Positions 9,539 to 17,459 of a stretch of 53,849 nt of DNA are shown piece by piece. Source of the stretch: Cyanobacteria bacterium SBLK. GTDB taxonomy: Bacteria; Cyanobacteriota; Cyanobacteriia; Cyanobacteriales; Spirulinaceae. Within the stretch, counting starts at the first letter, position 1; each line of letters starts with the position of its first letter. The stretch spans positions 1-53,849 of the forward strand of contig JAGHZQ010000061.1 in NCBI GenBank assembly GCA_017746715.1, read 5' to 3'. The notes beneath the pieces are model-generated. The model ran no database searches. It was not told the DNA's origin and saw only the letters and a program-made list of their open reading frames with translations. A program made the translations under genes and the position numbers.

Positions 9539-9832
9539 TTAATTGCAAGGTTGCAAAGGAATTTTCTTTGTTCCGATTTCACTGAAATCGAAAGAAGTAG
9601 AAGACTCCCTGGGGGCATCAAAATCGACATCCAATGACCCAATCCAATAACTCGGTTCGCCATTTTTATCACCATCGACAAACACTTGCTCGAACTTCCG
9701 ACGGATAAACGATGCCTGAATTTGACCGTCACTTTTGCCTTTAGCAGAGACTTTGACTTCTTGGGTCACCGTCTTGCCATCGGCTTTCTTGAGAATGACT
9801 CGTACGGGTTTCACATCATAGTCTCCCAGCAA
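9539..9832 (-). pseudogene. 3' remnant of a paralogue of the two-sandwich exoprotein
   Basis: A 96-residue match to residues 552-647 of the protein encoded at 14797-16740 (LGDYDVKPVRVILKKA through SFDFSEIGTKKIPLQPC), nearly identical. The full-length gene has ATG (M551) just before LGDYD; here the frame starts with TTG and no signal peptide is present. Immediately upstream (9833-9950) is sequence homologous not to the missing coding region but to the DNA about 120-230 nt upstream of the full-length gene. A second copy of that gene therefore lost its middle in one internal deletion, leaving promoter-side and 3' ends joined. A product, if made, would lack a signal peptide. Confidence 0.8.
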
Positions 9833-9950
9833 TGTGAAAATCGTAGAAATTTTCTAAGTGTTAATTCGGATTGGTTTTTGGATAACCGCATCTTAGCATT
9901 TTCAAAATGAAATGCCTCTATGTTAAAGATTTGTAATAAACGCCCAATCC
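9833..9950 (-). repeat. Leader fragment homologous to 16858-16970
   Basis: Aligns by eye at roughly 75% with the region upstream of the 647-residue exoprotein gene. Shared blocks include GTGTTAATTCGGATTG and CCTCTATGTTAA(A/G)GATTTG. It abuts the 3' gene remnant directly and marks the outer side of the deletion junction at about 9831. Confidence 0.65.
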
Positions 9951-10394
9951 CCTCTCTTATTTTGATTTCTGCTAAAAAATCAACTGTCAGAAGTAGATTG
10001 TAACGGAATCCATTGGGCGATCGCTCGCCTTAACTTCGAGTAGCTCGCCACGGCCCAAGCGATCGCGTTTCTCATATTTTCGTTAAATTTTGAAAACAAT
10101 GAAGACGACTCTAGATATTTACCGTATAATCTCGGTGCAACAGTAAGTATATTCAACAGCTTGGCCGCTTAATCAATGGTTAAGCAATCTAGAGAAATCC
10201 GAACCCAATTCAGGGTAGATTCACAGGGGTGCTAGGACAAAATATACCAATTTTAAATGAGAAAGCATTTAAATCACCTCCACAATTCTCACCCTATGAT
10301 TTAAATGCGACTTGATGTGAAATTGGTCTGCGTTCGGATAGCGTGCATTGCGACAAAAATAGTTTTTGCAAACGACAATAACCCAGAAAACAAC
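9951..10394 (+). other. Non-coding leader before the lectin gene
   Basis: About 440 nt without a convincing gene. TATAAT at 10125-10130 could be a -10 element, but no good -35 box is seen at the right distance. If used it gives a leader of about 260 nt. Two HIP1-type GCGATCGC sites lie near 10017 and 10060. Confidence 0.35.
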
Positions 10395-12197
10395 ATGAAG
10401 AGATTTCTATTCAAGGTTGTGCGAGCCGTCTTGATGGTGGTGCTATTGCTATTAGCAACAATCTTGCCACCCATCGGCACGTTGACTGAAGGGAGCGCTC
10501 TCGCTCAAACAGCCGGCTTTTGTTCCTTTTCCAATGGAAGCAGAACCTTCAAATTTACTAACCCCAACAACGGTCATGATTACTGCCTCACGCCTTTTAG
10601 TAACTGGGATGGAGCAGAAAACTTTGCCCGTTCTATCGGGGGCGATCTCGTAGCGATCGATGACGCAAACGAACAAAACTGGCTCACTCGAACCTTCCCG
10701 CGAACGGCTTTTTGGATTGGGTTGACCGATCTGGGATCGGAAGGGCGATTTCGTTGGGTCAATGGAACCCCGCTCAACTTTACGTTTTGGTTTCCGGGAG
10801 AACCCAATGGAGGCTTTCTTCAAAATGCTGCCATCGTGACTGGCTTCAGAGGGAATTGGGTAGATATAGAGGATCGTTTTTCGTTCCAAGGGGTTGTGGA
10901 GATTCCCAATCAACCCATTACACCCATTACACCACCAACGAGAAACCAGAAATTTGATGTCAATGACATGGCTTTTCTTTGGCCTCCACCGCAAACTCAA
11001 CTCGATGCGAATCGATTGATCTCCCTAGATGAGAGAGCTGCAGATGGATTCTCGCAATTTTGGCCGTTGCAATCCTTTAATACGGTCATGAGTCATGCAC
11101 GAACTTCAGGGGTTCGAGACTCGAGAGAAACCGTTCATATAACCCAGCTAGACTTTACCCCTTTTAACGATCCCCAAAATCAAATTAAGCAAATACACAC
11201 TTGGAAGATTGCGGGAATTCGAGTGGACCCTTCTGCACCCAGCATCCCCGGAGGTACGCCACAGATCCGTTTAATTGCACATCCGGTTATTAGCACGGGT
11301 TTTAACCGCATTCAAGTTTTAGACTATGCCGCACACCTGAGCTATAGCTTTACCCGGAATGGTCAACCCGACATGCAAAAGTTCAGGGAAATTGTTGCCG
11401 ATCTGCAAACAATCAAAGCTAACTTGCAGGCTCGAGGGGTGAATACAACAGGTGTGCCGCTTGGGGTCCATCCCGGATTGAATCCCGGTTTTATTGACTC
11501 GACTACCAATCAACTCAGAGACTTTCTCCGAAAGCATCTCTCGCAAGATCGTTTGGAACGAGTGACCTTTGTGGGAATTAAAAATTCAGCCGAACCTTGG
11601 ATATTCTTATCCACAATCAAGCAAAACGGATTTTTCCAGGCCGAACCCATCCCCACTTTGGGCACAACCTTATCGCCCTTCGCTCAAATGTTCTTTAATT
11701 TCGATCCATCCGGCCAAAGGGTTCAACCCCTCAACCCTAACCCCAAAAATTTGAATGGCTTCCAAGGCGTTGATACCTCAAGCTTATTTTTCTTCGATCC
11801 TCCGAGTGCCAACCGATTTACATCATTTCGACTTCAGCAAATCGTTCCGGGAACGGGTGTAGAATTTTGGGAGATCCCCGATATTGTTGCCAATCCGAAA
11901 AACGCAAATTTCTCGAATACAGATTGTTTTAGTTGCCATAGCGAGAGTACGCGGCGATCGATTTTGCAGATCGGGCAGATTGAAACACGGCGAGGAAAAA
12001 GTCTACACGCCTACACGAGGCCAATAGGAATTTCAGGCGTTAATGCCGCTTTCTTACCGACGAGTGACTGGAACGTAAGGGCTTTTGGTTGGTTTCCTGC
12101 TGGTGGCAGGACTGTTGCTACTGTAGTGCAGCGAACGGCGAATGAGGCGGCCGAAGTCGTAGATTTTGTCAACAAACAATTTCTGGGTTTTAATTAA
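10305..12197 (+). CDS. Secreted C-type lectin-domain protein with a CxxCH motif
   Basis: The frame opens at 10305, but the likely start is the ATG at 10395 (600 residues), which begins a signal peptide ending near ALAQTA (residues 36-41). A C-type lectin-like domain spans about residues 58-172 (WDGAENFARSIGGDLVAI, FWIGLTDLG, FWFPGEPNGG, GNWVDI). It keeps the EPN triplet typical of mannose-type calcium-dependent lectins. The remaining ~400 residues match no family I recognise. They contain one CFSCH (C511-C514-H515) after a long beta-rich region, the form of a c-type heme site. Lectin, export and possible heme together are unusual. It is divergent from the remnant and followed by a strong terminator. 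Confidence 0.75.
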   Translation: MRLDVKLVCVRIACIATKIVFANDNNPENNMKRFLFKVVRAVLMVVLLLLATILPPIGTLTEGSALAQTAGFCSFSNGSRTFKFTNPNNGHDYCLTPFSNWDGAENFARSIGGDLVAIDDANEQNWLTRTFPRTAFWIGLTDLGSEGRFRWVNGTPLNFTFWFPGEPNGGFLQNAAIVTGFRGNWVDIEDRFSFQGVVEIPNQPITPITPPTRNQKFDVNDMAFLWPPPQTQLDANRLISLDERAADGFSQFWPLQSFNTVMSHARTSGVRDSRETVHITQLDFTPFNDPQNQIKQIHTWKIAGIRVDPSAPSIPGGTPQIRLIAHPVISTGFNRIQVLDYAAHLSYSFTRNGQPDMQKFREIVADLQTIKANLQARGVNTTGVPLGVHPGLNPGFIDSTTNQLRDFLRKHLSQDRLERVTFVGIKNSAEPWIFLSTIKQNGFFQAEPIPTLGTTLSPFAQMFFNFDPSGQRVQPLNPNPKNLNGFQGVDTSSLFFFDPPSANRFTSFRLQQIVPGTGVEFWEIPDIVANPKNANFSNTDCFSCHSESTRRSILQIGQIETRRGKSLHAYTRPIGISGVNAAFLPTSDWNVRAFGWFPAGGRTVATVVQRTANEAAEVVDFVNKQFLGFN

Positions 12198-12260
12198 GGT
12201 TTAGGCGATTTCGCCAAACATTGAGAAGCCTCATCCCATAATCTTTGATTAATGGATATT

Positions 12261-12294
12261 AAAAAGCAAGCACTCAACGTGCTTGCTTTTTTTG
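12261..12294 (+). terminator. Rho-independent terminator of the lectin gene
   Basis: AAAAAGCAAGCAC and GTGCTTGCTTTTT form a 13-bp perfect stem with a short loop, followed by further Ts. It lies 64 nt after the lectin gene stop, in the convergent spacer before the integrin-like gene. Confidence 0.88.
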
Positions 12295-12421
12295 TAGGTG
12301 ATGACGAGAAAAACTCGCCATCGGGCGATCGCAAAACAGGAAGATTCAGACATTGCGATCGCACGGAAAGATCGAGTTTGAGAGACACCCAGAAGCGGGA
12401 TCTCTCTCAATCATCCAGAAG

Positions 12422-14563
12422 CTAGAACAAAACGCCAACTTTGGTATCGATAATCAGGTCTCCCGTTCCCAAGGCTCGGATAATAATCGTATCGCCATTA
12501 CCTCGTCCGGAGTATCGGAGCTTGACATTAACTGTCAATTCAGTCCCCGGCAGAACGCCCTTAAATTGATTGGGATCGATACTCAAAACATAACCAAAGT
12601 CATCATCAACCACAACAATTGTAAAGTCCCGGTTCACGTTTTCCAGACCTTGTTCGATCGCGGCAACCAAATTAGAGCTATTGGCACTCAAACCAACGAC
12701 AGTCCCCACGCCCAACTGAGCGACAAGGTTTTGATATGTTCTGAGTTGAGGGTTAGTTACCAAGAAAATAGGAACGATATTCGCTTTTTCCAAAGCAGCT
12801 TTGACTTGAGGCACCGACGGATAATCTTCCCCGAGACCGTTTCCATCGAGAACCGCATCGCCATTATTGGCAGGGATACCGGCTCGAAGGCGAGCGTAAT
12901 CTCCAGCTTGATGATAAGCGGCATCCGTGGAGACAATCGCAGTATGACGCGCCCCTTTGCGGAAACCGAGTTCCGCGTTCGCCCGTACTGCTACCTGTAA
13001 CAAGGCTTCTAAAGAAGATTCGGGTAGATCTTGTCCTCGTCCGATGGTAAAGGCATCGACTGTCGCTTGAAATTGAGCGGCATTAGGAGTTAGGGGTAAA
13101 TCCGTCTTGTAAACGTACGAGACGCCCGGTTTACCGAGAGGTAGAACGGGCTTATCCATAAAGGTAGCAACGCCAAAGGTTGTATCGGGTTGCTTGCTTT
13201 GCAAACTCGAGATCAACGAAGGAACCACCCGTTTCAGAACGGGAAGATCGTCGCTGTAAGATGCCGTTAAATCTTGGGTGAGCATCACGTCAAGGGGCAA
13301 AGTCCCCGCACTTTCAGGAGTCGTAATCTTCACTGGAACGGTCGTGGTTTTGCCTGTATCTGGGGGAATCGTACAAGTTCCCGTTACCGAACCGCCAGAG
13401 GGAACGACAAATCCAGCAAAGGGTTGAACCTTTAAGATGAAAGTTGTATTTGCCTCTCCACTGACACCATCGGTGGCAGTCACTTTAATAGAGAAAGTTC
13501 CTTCGTCTCCATCTCCTGGCACTCCAGAAAATGTGCCGGTTCCGCCATTAAACTGCAACCAACTCGGCAGGGGGTCGCCATTTTCAAGGGTCGCAGTGTA
13601 GGCGAGGGGATCGCCATCGGGATCGTTAAACGCTTCATCGGGAATGGTGAAGCTAAAACCATTACAAGGGGTTACACTTTGCTCGGGAATGGACTTATCG
13701 ACCTCGGGCGGTTTATTAGTTGCACAAGGAACCAAGGGAATTTTGTTCGTGCCGATCTCGACAAAGTCAAAGGCTAAATAGGGTTCTTTGGGGGCATTAA
13801 ATTCAACCTTCAAAGAGCCTTGCCAAAAAGCACCGCGATCGCTAAAGACTCGAGCAAATTCTAGGGGAATAAATGCCGCTTGAATGCGACCGTCCTTTTT
13901 CCCTTTGGCAGAAGCGGTTAACTCTTGGGTTTCAGCCGTACCGTCAGCACTGGTGATGATGACTTCTGCGGGTTTTACGTCATAGTCCCCTACCATAACA
14001 TTCAAAAACAAGGGAGTATCTGCGGGCAGTTTGTCTTTCTCGACCGTGAAGTTAAACTCAAACGTCGGCTTATAGGGGAGTTTGTTGGGGTGTCCTCCTG
14101 GAAAGGGTTTTCCAAAGGTTGGGGAAGTCTCGTAAACAAAGGCTCTGGCGAGGGAAAGATCGGTATATTCGGATCCTTTACTTCCCAAATCCGTAAAGCC
14201 GATGCCTGTCGTAAAATTACCCGCGATTTCAGCATCAGAGCGATTGCCAAAAGGATCTCCCTTGTCTCTGTTGCTGATTTTGCCATCTCCGTTCAGATCC
14301 GGCACAAAATCGCCAGTGGTGAGAATATTTTTCCCGTCTTGGTTGGCCGGACCGCCATAAGCAGCAGTCAAACCGCTCCCGTCTCCAAACCCAAAGCCAT
14401 CTACATCACCAATGCGGATAACTCTAAAGGCTCCGGGGACGGGAATGCCCGTCCCGGGCTTGCACTGGTTATCGTCGGCTCGAACCGATACGGGGGCAAT
14501 GAGCATCGATAAACAACCCAGGAGTAGTAACAGCAATACCGTTACTAATTTCTTTTTCATCAT
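12422..14563 (-). CDS. Secreted protein with integrin-beta-like I (VWA) domain
   Basis: 713 residues with a signal peptide at 1-29. Residues 40-280 are a beta-rich module with DGFGFGDG and an EF-hand-like loop DLNGDGKISNRD (89-100), shared with the next gene. Residues 285-379 are an Ig/cadherin-like (He_PIG) domain (FNDPDGDPLAYTA, GTFSGVPG). Residues about 415-645 match integrin beta I domains in order: a MIDAS-like DLTAS (D431-S435) then DD (438-439), FGVATFMDKPVLP, DLPE (512-515), LLQVAV, VSTDAAYHQAGD (544-555), DYPSV (580-584), IFLVT and LSANSSNLV (625-633). Integrin-beta-like domains have been noted in a few bacteria including Trichodesmium. No membrane anchor is seen. A secreted, calcium-dependent adhesin is the likely role. 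Confidence 0.82.
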   Translation of the reverse strand: MMKKKLVTVLLLLLLGCLSMLIAPVSVRADDNQCKPGTGIPVPGAFRVIRIGDVDGFGFGDGSGLTAAYGGPANQDGKNILTTGDFVPDLNGDGKISNRDKGDPFGNRSDAEIAGNFTTGIGFTDLGSKGSEYTDLSLARAFVYETSPTFGKPFPGGHPNKLPYKPTFEFNFTVEKDKLPADTPLFLNVMVGDYDVKPAEVIITSADGTAETQELTASAKGKKDGRIQAAFIPLEFARVFSDRGAFWQGSLKVEFNAPKEPYLAFDFVEIGTNKIPLVPCATNKPPEVDKSIPEQSVTPCNGFSFTIPDEAFNDPDGDPLAYTATLENGDPLPSWLQFNGGTGTFSGVPGDGDEGTFSIKVTATDGVSGEANTTFILKVQPFAGFVVPSGGSVTGTCTIPPDTGKTTTVPVKITTPESAGTLPLDVMLTQDLTASYSDDLPVLKRVVPSLISSLQSKQPDTTFGVATFMDKPVLPLGKPGVSYVYKTDLPLTPNAAQFQATVDAFTIGRGQDLPESSLEALLQVAVRANAELGFRKGARHTAIVSTDAAYHQAGDYARLRAGIPANNGDAVLDGNGLGEDYPSVPQVKAALEKANIVPIFLVTNPQLRTYQNLVAQLGVGTVVGLSANSSNLVAAIEQGLENVNRDFTIVVVDDDFGYVLSIDPNQFKGVLPGTELTVNVKLRYSGRGNGDTIIIRALGTGDLIIDTKVGVLF

Positions 14564-14748
14564 TTTTTACATCTCGATATAAGTTGGGCCGATTGCTTGT
14601 GACAATCTTCGATCGTGAAACTGTGAAATATACTGAACCAATCGCAATTATATGGGGGAAAACCCCGAACGTCGATTGATGGTTTTCACAAGCGATCGCG
14701 TTGACTGGATACACCCACAAAAGACGGCGATCGCGCCCTTTTTGCCAT

Positions 14749-14783
14749 CCTGTGAATGGGTTGAACGATAACCCACTCACAGG
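14749..14783 (-). terminator. Hairpin just after the two-sandwich exoprotein gene
   Basis: CCTGTGAATGGGTT and AACCCACTCACAGG form a 14-bp stem with one mismatch and a 7-nt loop, 14 nt beyond the stop on the minus strand. No long U-run follows directly; a second GC-rich hairpin with A/T flanks lies at about 14719-14744. Probably a terminator or 3'-end stabiliser. Confidence 0.5.
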
Positions 14784-14796
14784 ATTTGAGCGCAGA

Positions 14797-16740
14797 TTAC
14801 TTGCAGGGTTGCAAAGGAATCTTATTCGTCCCGATTTCACTGAAATCGAAAGAAGCAGAAGGCTCCCTGGGGGCATCAAAATCGACATCTAATGACCCCA
14901 CCCAATAGCCCGGTTCGCCAACAGTATCGCCATCGACAAACACTTGCTCGAACTTCAGACGGATAAACGATGCCTGAATTTGACCGTCACTTTTGCCTTT
15001 AGCAGAGACTTTGACTTCTTGGGTCACCATCTTGCCATTGGCTTTCTTGAGAATGACTCGTACGGGTTTCACATCATAGTCTCCCAGCATGGTATTCAAA
15101 AACAAGGGCGTGCCTTCGGGAAGTTTATCCTTGACTACCTTGAACCGGAACTTAAAGCCGGGTTGGTTGGGTAAAGTTTTGGGATCGCCATCGGGAAAAG
15201 GACGACCGAAGGTGGAAGACCCTTTCTTACCGAAAGCCCTGCCTAAGAACAGATCGGTATAATCGGAGCCGGTGCTGCCCATATCTTCATAACCGAAACC
15301 GGTAAGGAAAGTCCCGGCGACTTCAGCATCGGAGCGATTATCGAAGGGGTCTCCCGCACCTCGACTGCTAAATTTACCATCCCCGTTGAAGTCCGGGAGA
15401 AAATCCCCAGTGGAGAGAATGCCCTTGCCATCGGTATTGACCGAGTTGCCCGAGGCAGCCGTCAAACCTTTACCGTTGCCAAAACCAAAACCATCGAGAT
15501 CGCCGATGCGAATGGAACTAAATGCTCCTGGAATCGGCTTATTGGGATCGCATTTATCTGGTTTGGGTCGAATGGGTTCTGGGGGTTTAGGAGGAACGAC
15601 AAAAGATAAATTGTCGATACCGATCGGATCTTCTCCAATGATTTCAATGGTTTTAATGCCGTTGAGCTTACTCAAATCAAAAGGGATGAGAGCGTAGTCT
15701 GACGAGGTCGAGCTCGGGAAGGCAAAAGAATAAAAACTTTCGCCTTTGGCATTCAAAACATTAACCTTAATTCTTTGGCCGTAATCAATGTCAGCAATAA
15801 AAAAACAGACTTTATTGACAGGCCGGCTAAAATCGATCGCTCTGCGATAGGTTAATGAAAGGGGAACCCCCGGTTTGTTGGGAGTCGTCAAAAAGCGACC
15901 GTTAAAATTGGCGCGATCTGAGGGTCTGACTTGATTGGGCTCGAACTCGCCTTTTGAACCCGATACAAATCCAATGAGCGTGGATTCTGTTTCGATAAAT
16001 GTCAGAGCTTTAAAGGAAACCGTAACCCCATCCTTTGAAATGGGGTGAGGGGCAGCATTTAACGGTCCGGCAGCGTTAAAGTCAAGCAGAGTTCTCCCGA
16101 TCGCATTGGGACAGCTTGCGGGTTGAGTCGCCGATACGATAACCGATACATCGTCTACGATAATATCCGTACCCGAAAGATTTCCCGAGCTGCCATCGCC
16201 AAACGCTAAGATTGTCGTTGCGTCTTTGGCAATGAAACTGAAAGTCGATTTCTGCCATGTTGTGGTGGTGGATTCAATGAGGCGATCGACCAGAAAATTC
16301 GGGTCGCCCGGACTGCTGACAACTACTCGAACTTTACTCCTGGCCGCCCTGTTAATTCCATTCTCTAAGGTATAAAAAATTAGGTCGTATCGAGTACCCG
16401 GAACAGTCGAGAATGATTGGGATAAGACACCGCGAGCGGGCGTTCCTCCACCATTAAAAACAGCAGTATAAATCCCGTCATGGGTCGGAAAGATAGGACG
16501 ATAGCCGGCACCATTCGCACCATTGGTAATATAACGCCCGATCGACGGCTCGCCTTGACTCGTCCAATCCGCGCTTGCAGCCCCCGAACCTAGTTCAAAA
16601 CTACCATTTTTGATGAGGTTAACTGGAGTTGCTGCGTTGGCGATCGCCGGTCGTCCCATCATTGCTAACGTGAGGATGGCGATCGCGATAATCCCTTGAA
16701 GTCTTTTGAATATCCTTCGTTTCATGGTTATTTTCTCCAT
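14797..16740 (-). CDS. Secreted three-module protein sharing the DGFGFG domain
   Basis: 647 residues; M1 and M6 are both possible starts of a signal peptide ending near AIANA (residue 36). Module 1 (about 38-205) is a beta-sandwich like DUF642/CBM domains (NLIKNGSFELGSG, TDIIVDDVSVIV). Module 2 (about 212-385) is another beta-sandwich ending IGIDNLSFVV. Module 3 (about 400-647) is the DGFGFG module also found at the N-terminus of the integrin-like protein, with an EF-hand-like DFNGDGKFSSRGAGD loop near 449-464. Modules 1 and 2 suggest carbohydrate binding. A deleted second copy survives at 9539-9950, so the gene was duplicated in the past. It follows the same direction as the integrin-like gene. 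Confidence 0.75.
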   Translation of the reverse strand: MEKITMKRRIFKRLQGIIAIAILTLAMMGRPAIANAATPVNLIKNGSFELGSGAASADWTSQGEPSIGRYITNGANGAGYRPIFPTHDGIYTAVFNGGGTPARGVLSQSFSTVPGTRYDLIFYTLENGINRAARSKVRVVVSSPGDPNFLVDRLIESTTTTWQKSTFSFIAKDATTILAFGDGSSGNLSGTDIIVDDVSVIVSATQPASCPNAIGRTLLDFNAAGPLNAAPHPISKDGVTVSFKALTFIETESTLIGFVSGSKGEFEPNQVRPSDRANFNGRFLTTPNKPGVPLSLTYRRAIDFSRPVNKVCFFIADIDYGQRIKVNVLNAKGESFYSFAFPSSTSSDYALIPFDLSKLNGIKTIEIIGEDPIGIDNLSFVVPPKPPEPIRPKPDKCDPNKPIPGAFSSIRIGDLDGFGFGNGKGLTAASGNSVNTDGKGILSTGDFLPDFNGDGKFSSRGAGDPFDNRSDAEVAGTFLTGFGYEDMGSTGSDYTDLFLGRAFGKKGSSTFGRPFPDGDPKTLPNQPGFKFRFKVVKDKLPEGTPLFLNTMLGDYDVKPVRVILKKANGKMVTQEVKVSAKGKSDGQIQASFIRLKFEQVFVDGDTVGEPGYWVGSLDVDFDAPREPSASFDFSEIGTNKIPLQPCK

Positions 16741-17143
16741 TCATAAAGCGATCGATGCCCGTAACTCGCGCGATCGGATATGCTTTTATTTCCTTTCAAT
16801 ACTCTCTTTAGTTTTAGAGACACTCGAAGATTGAGAATCTTCCCATTTCCACCCAGTACAATATGAAAATTGTGGAAATTAATTCCGTGTTAATTCGGAT
16901 TGATTCTCAGACGACCATATCCTAACACCCCTCAAATAAAATCCCTCTATGTTAAGGATTTGTAATAAATACACAGACAAAGACCGCAATCTTTATTTTT
17001 CTGATAAGATTGCCAACAGGTTTCAGAAGTCCCTTCTCCATGCTAGTTTTAGTCCAAGTTTTGTCTTGTTTTGAGAGGAAAATGTACTGATGAGACAACG
17101 ATTGCCAATATCTGTATCTTAACTTGCAATCGCACTTTGTCTA
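16741..17143 (-). other. Intergenic region upstream of the two-sandwich gene
   Basis: About 400 nt without a convincing gene. The stretch 16858-16970 is homologous to 9833-9950 and probably carries the promoter of this gene family. A short hairpin AAAGA-CCGCAA-TCTTT followed by Ts lies near 16980-16999 and looks like a collapsed version of the terminators at 8127 and 9457. Confidence 0.45.
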
Positions 17144-17365
17144 TTGAGGATGAAGGCGATCGCACCTAGAAGAAAAGAACTCAATATGGCTCTCATCTTC
17201 TTCTCTGATTGCAAAGATTATAGGAGGTATCTTAAGATAGCCAATAGATCGTCCAAAAAGTTTGCAGCCAAAAAGTTTGCAGCCAAAAAGTTTGCAACCA
17301 AAAAGTTTGCAACCAAAAAGTTTGCAACCAAAAAAAAATGGAGTCTTAATATTTTGTTAACATAA
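17144..17365 (+). CDS. Small lysine-rich repeat ORF, coding status uncertain
   Basis: 73 residues from a TTG, or 71 from the ATG at 17150. The C-terminal third is five tandem copies of a pentapeptide, KKFAA twice then KKFAT three times, encoded by a 15-bp DNA repeat. The frame stays open because the repeat length is a multiple of three, so openness is weak evidence for coding. No ribosome binding site stands out. If made, it would be a short cationic peptide. Confidence 0.25.
   Translation: MRMKAIAPRRKELNMALIFFSDCKDYRRYLKIANRSSKKFAAKKFAAKKFATKKFATKKFATKKKWSLNILLT
17253..17327. repeat. 15-bp tandem repeat, five copies
   Basis: Unit CCAAAAAGTTTGCAG (two copies) or CCAAAAAGTTTGCAA (three copies), starting at 17253, 17268, 17283, 17298 and 17313. 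The only change is the last base, so the array expanded recently. A four-copy 15-bp array at 50547-50606 has a similar A-rich-plus-GTT composition. Confidence 0.9.
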
Positions 17366-17381
17366 ATTGTTCAAAAATAAC

Positions 17382-17411
17382 GAGACAATCTGCACCTACC
17401 GACCCTATAAT
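17382..17411 (+). promoter_or_regulatory. Candidate sigma70-type promoter of the fusion gene
   Basis: TATAAT at 17406-17411 is a perfect -10 box. GAGACA at 17382-17387 is a weak -35 at 18-nt spacing. The predicted start site is about 40 nt before the ATG at 17460, which has AAGGAA as ribosome binding site. Confidence 0.45.
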
Positions 17412-17459
17412 CGAATGGCAATTCGATTGCTGTTGTAATCAAAGGAATTCACATCAAAT

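Noticed and set aside
10452..11000. 182-codon minus-strand ORF inside the lectin gene
   Set aside because: It is antisense to the signal peptide and lectin domain and has no domain of its own.
14469..14888. 139-codon minus-strand ORF between the two DGFGFG-module genes
   Set aside because: Its N-terminus is an out-of-frame reading of the upstream gene's 3' end and the rest is spacer. The same shadow appears at 9526-9732, as expected for homologous DNA in the wrong frame.
17253..17327. CRISPR array
   Set aside because: Direct 15-bp tandem units with no unique spacers; no cas genes are present. The same applies to the arrays at 48306, 50547 and 52619.
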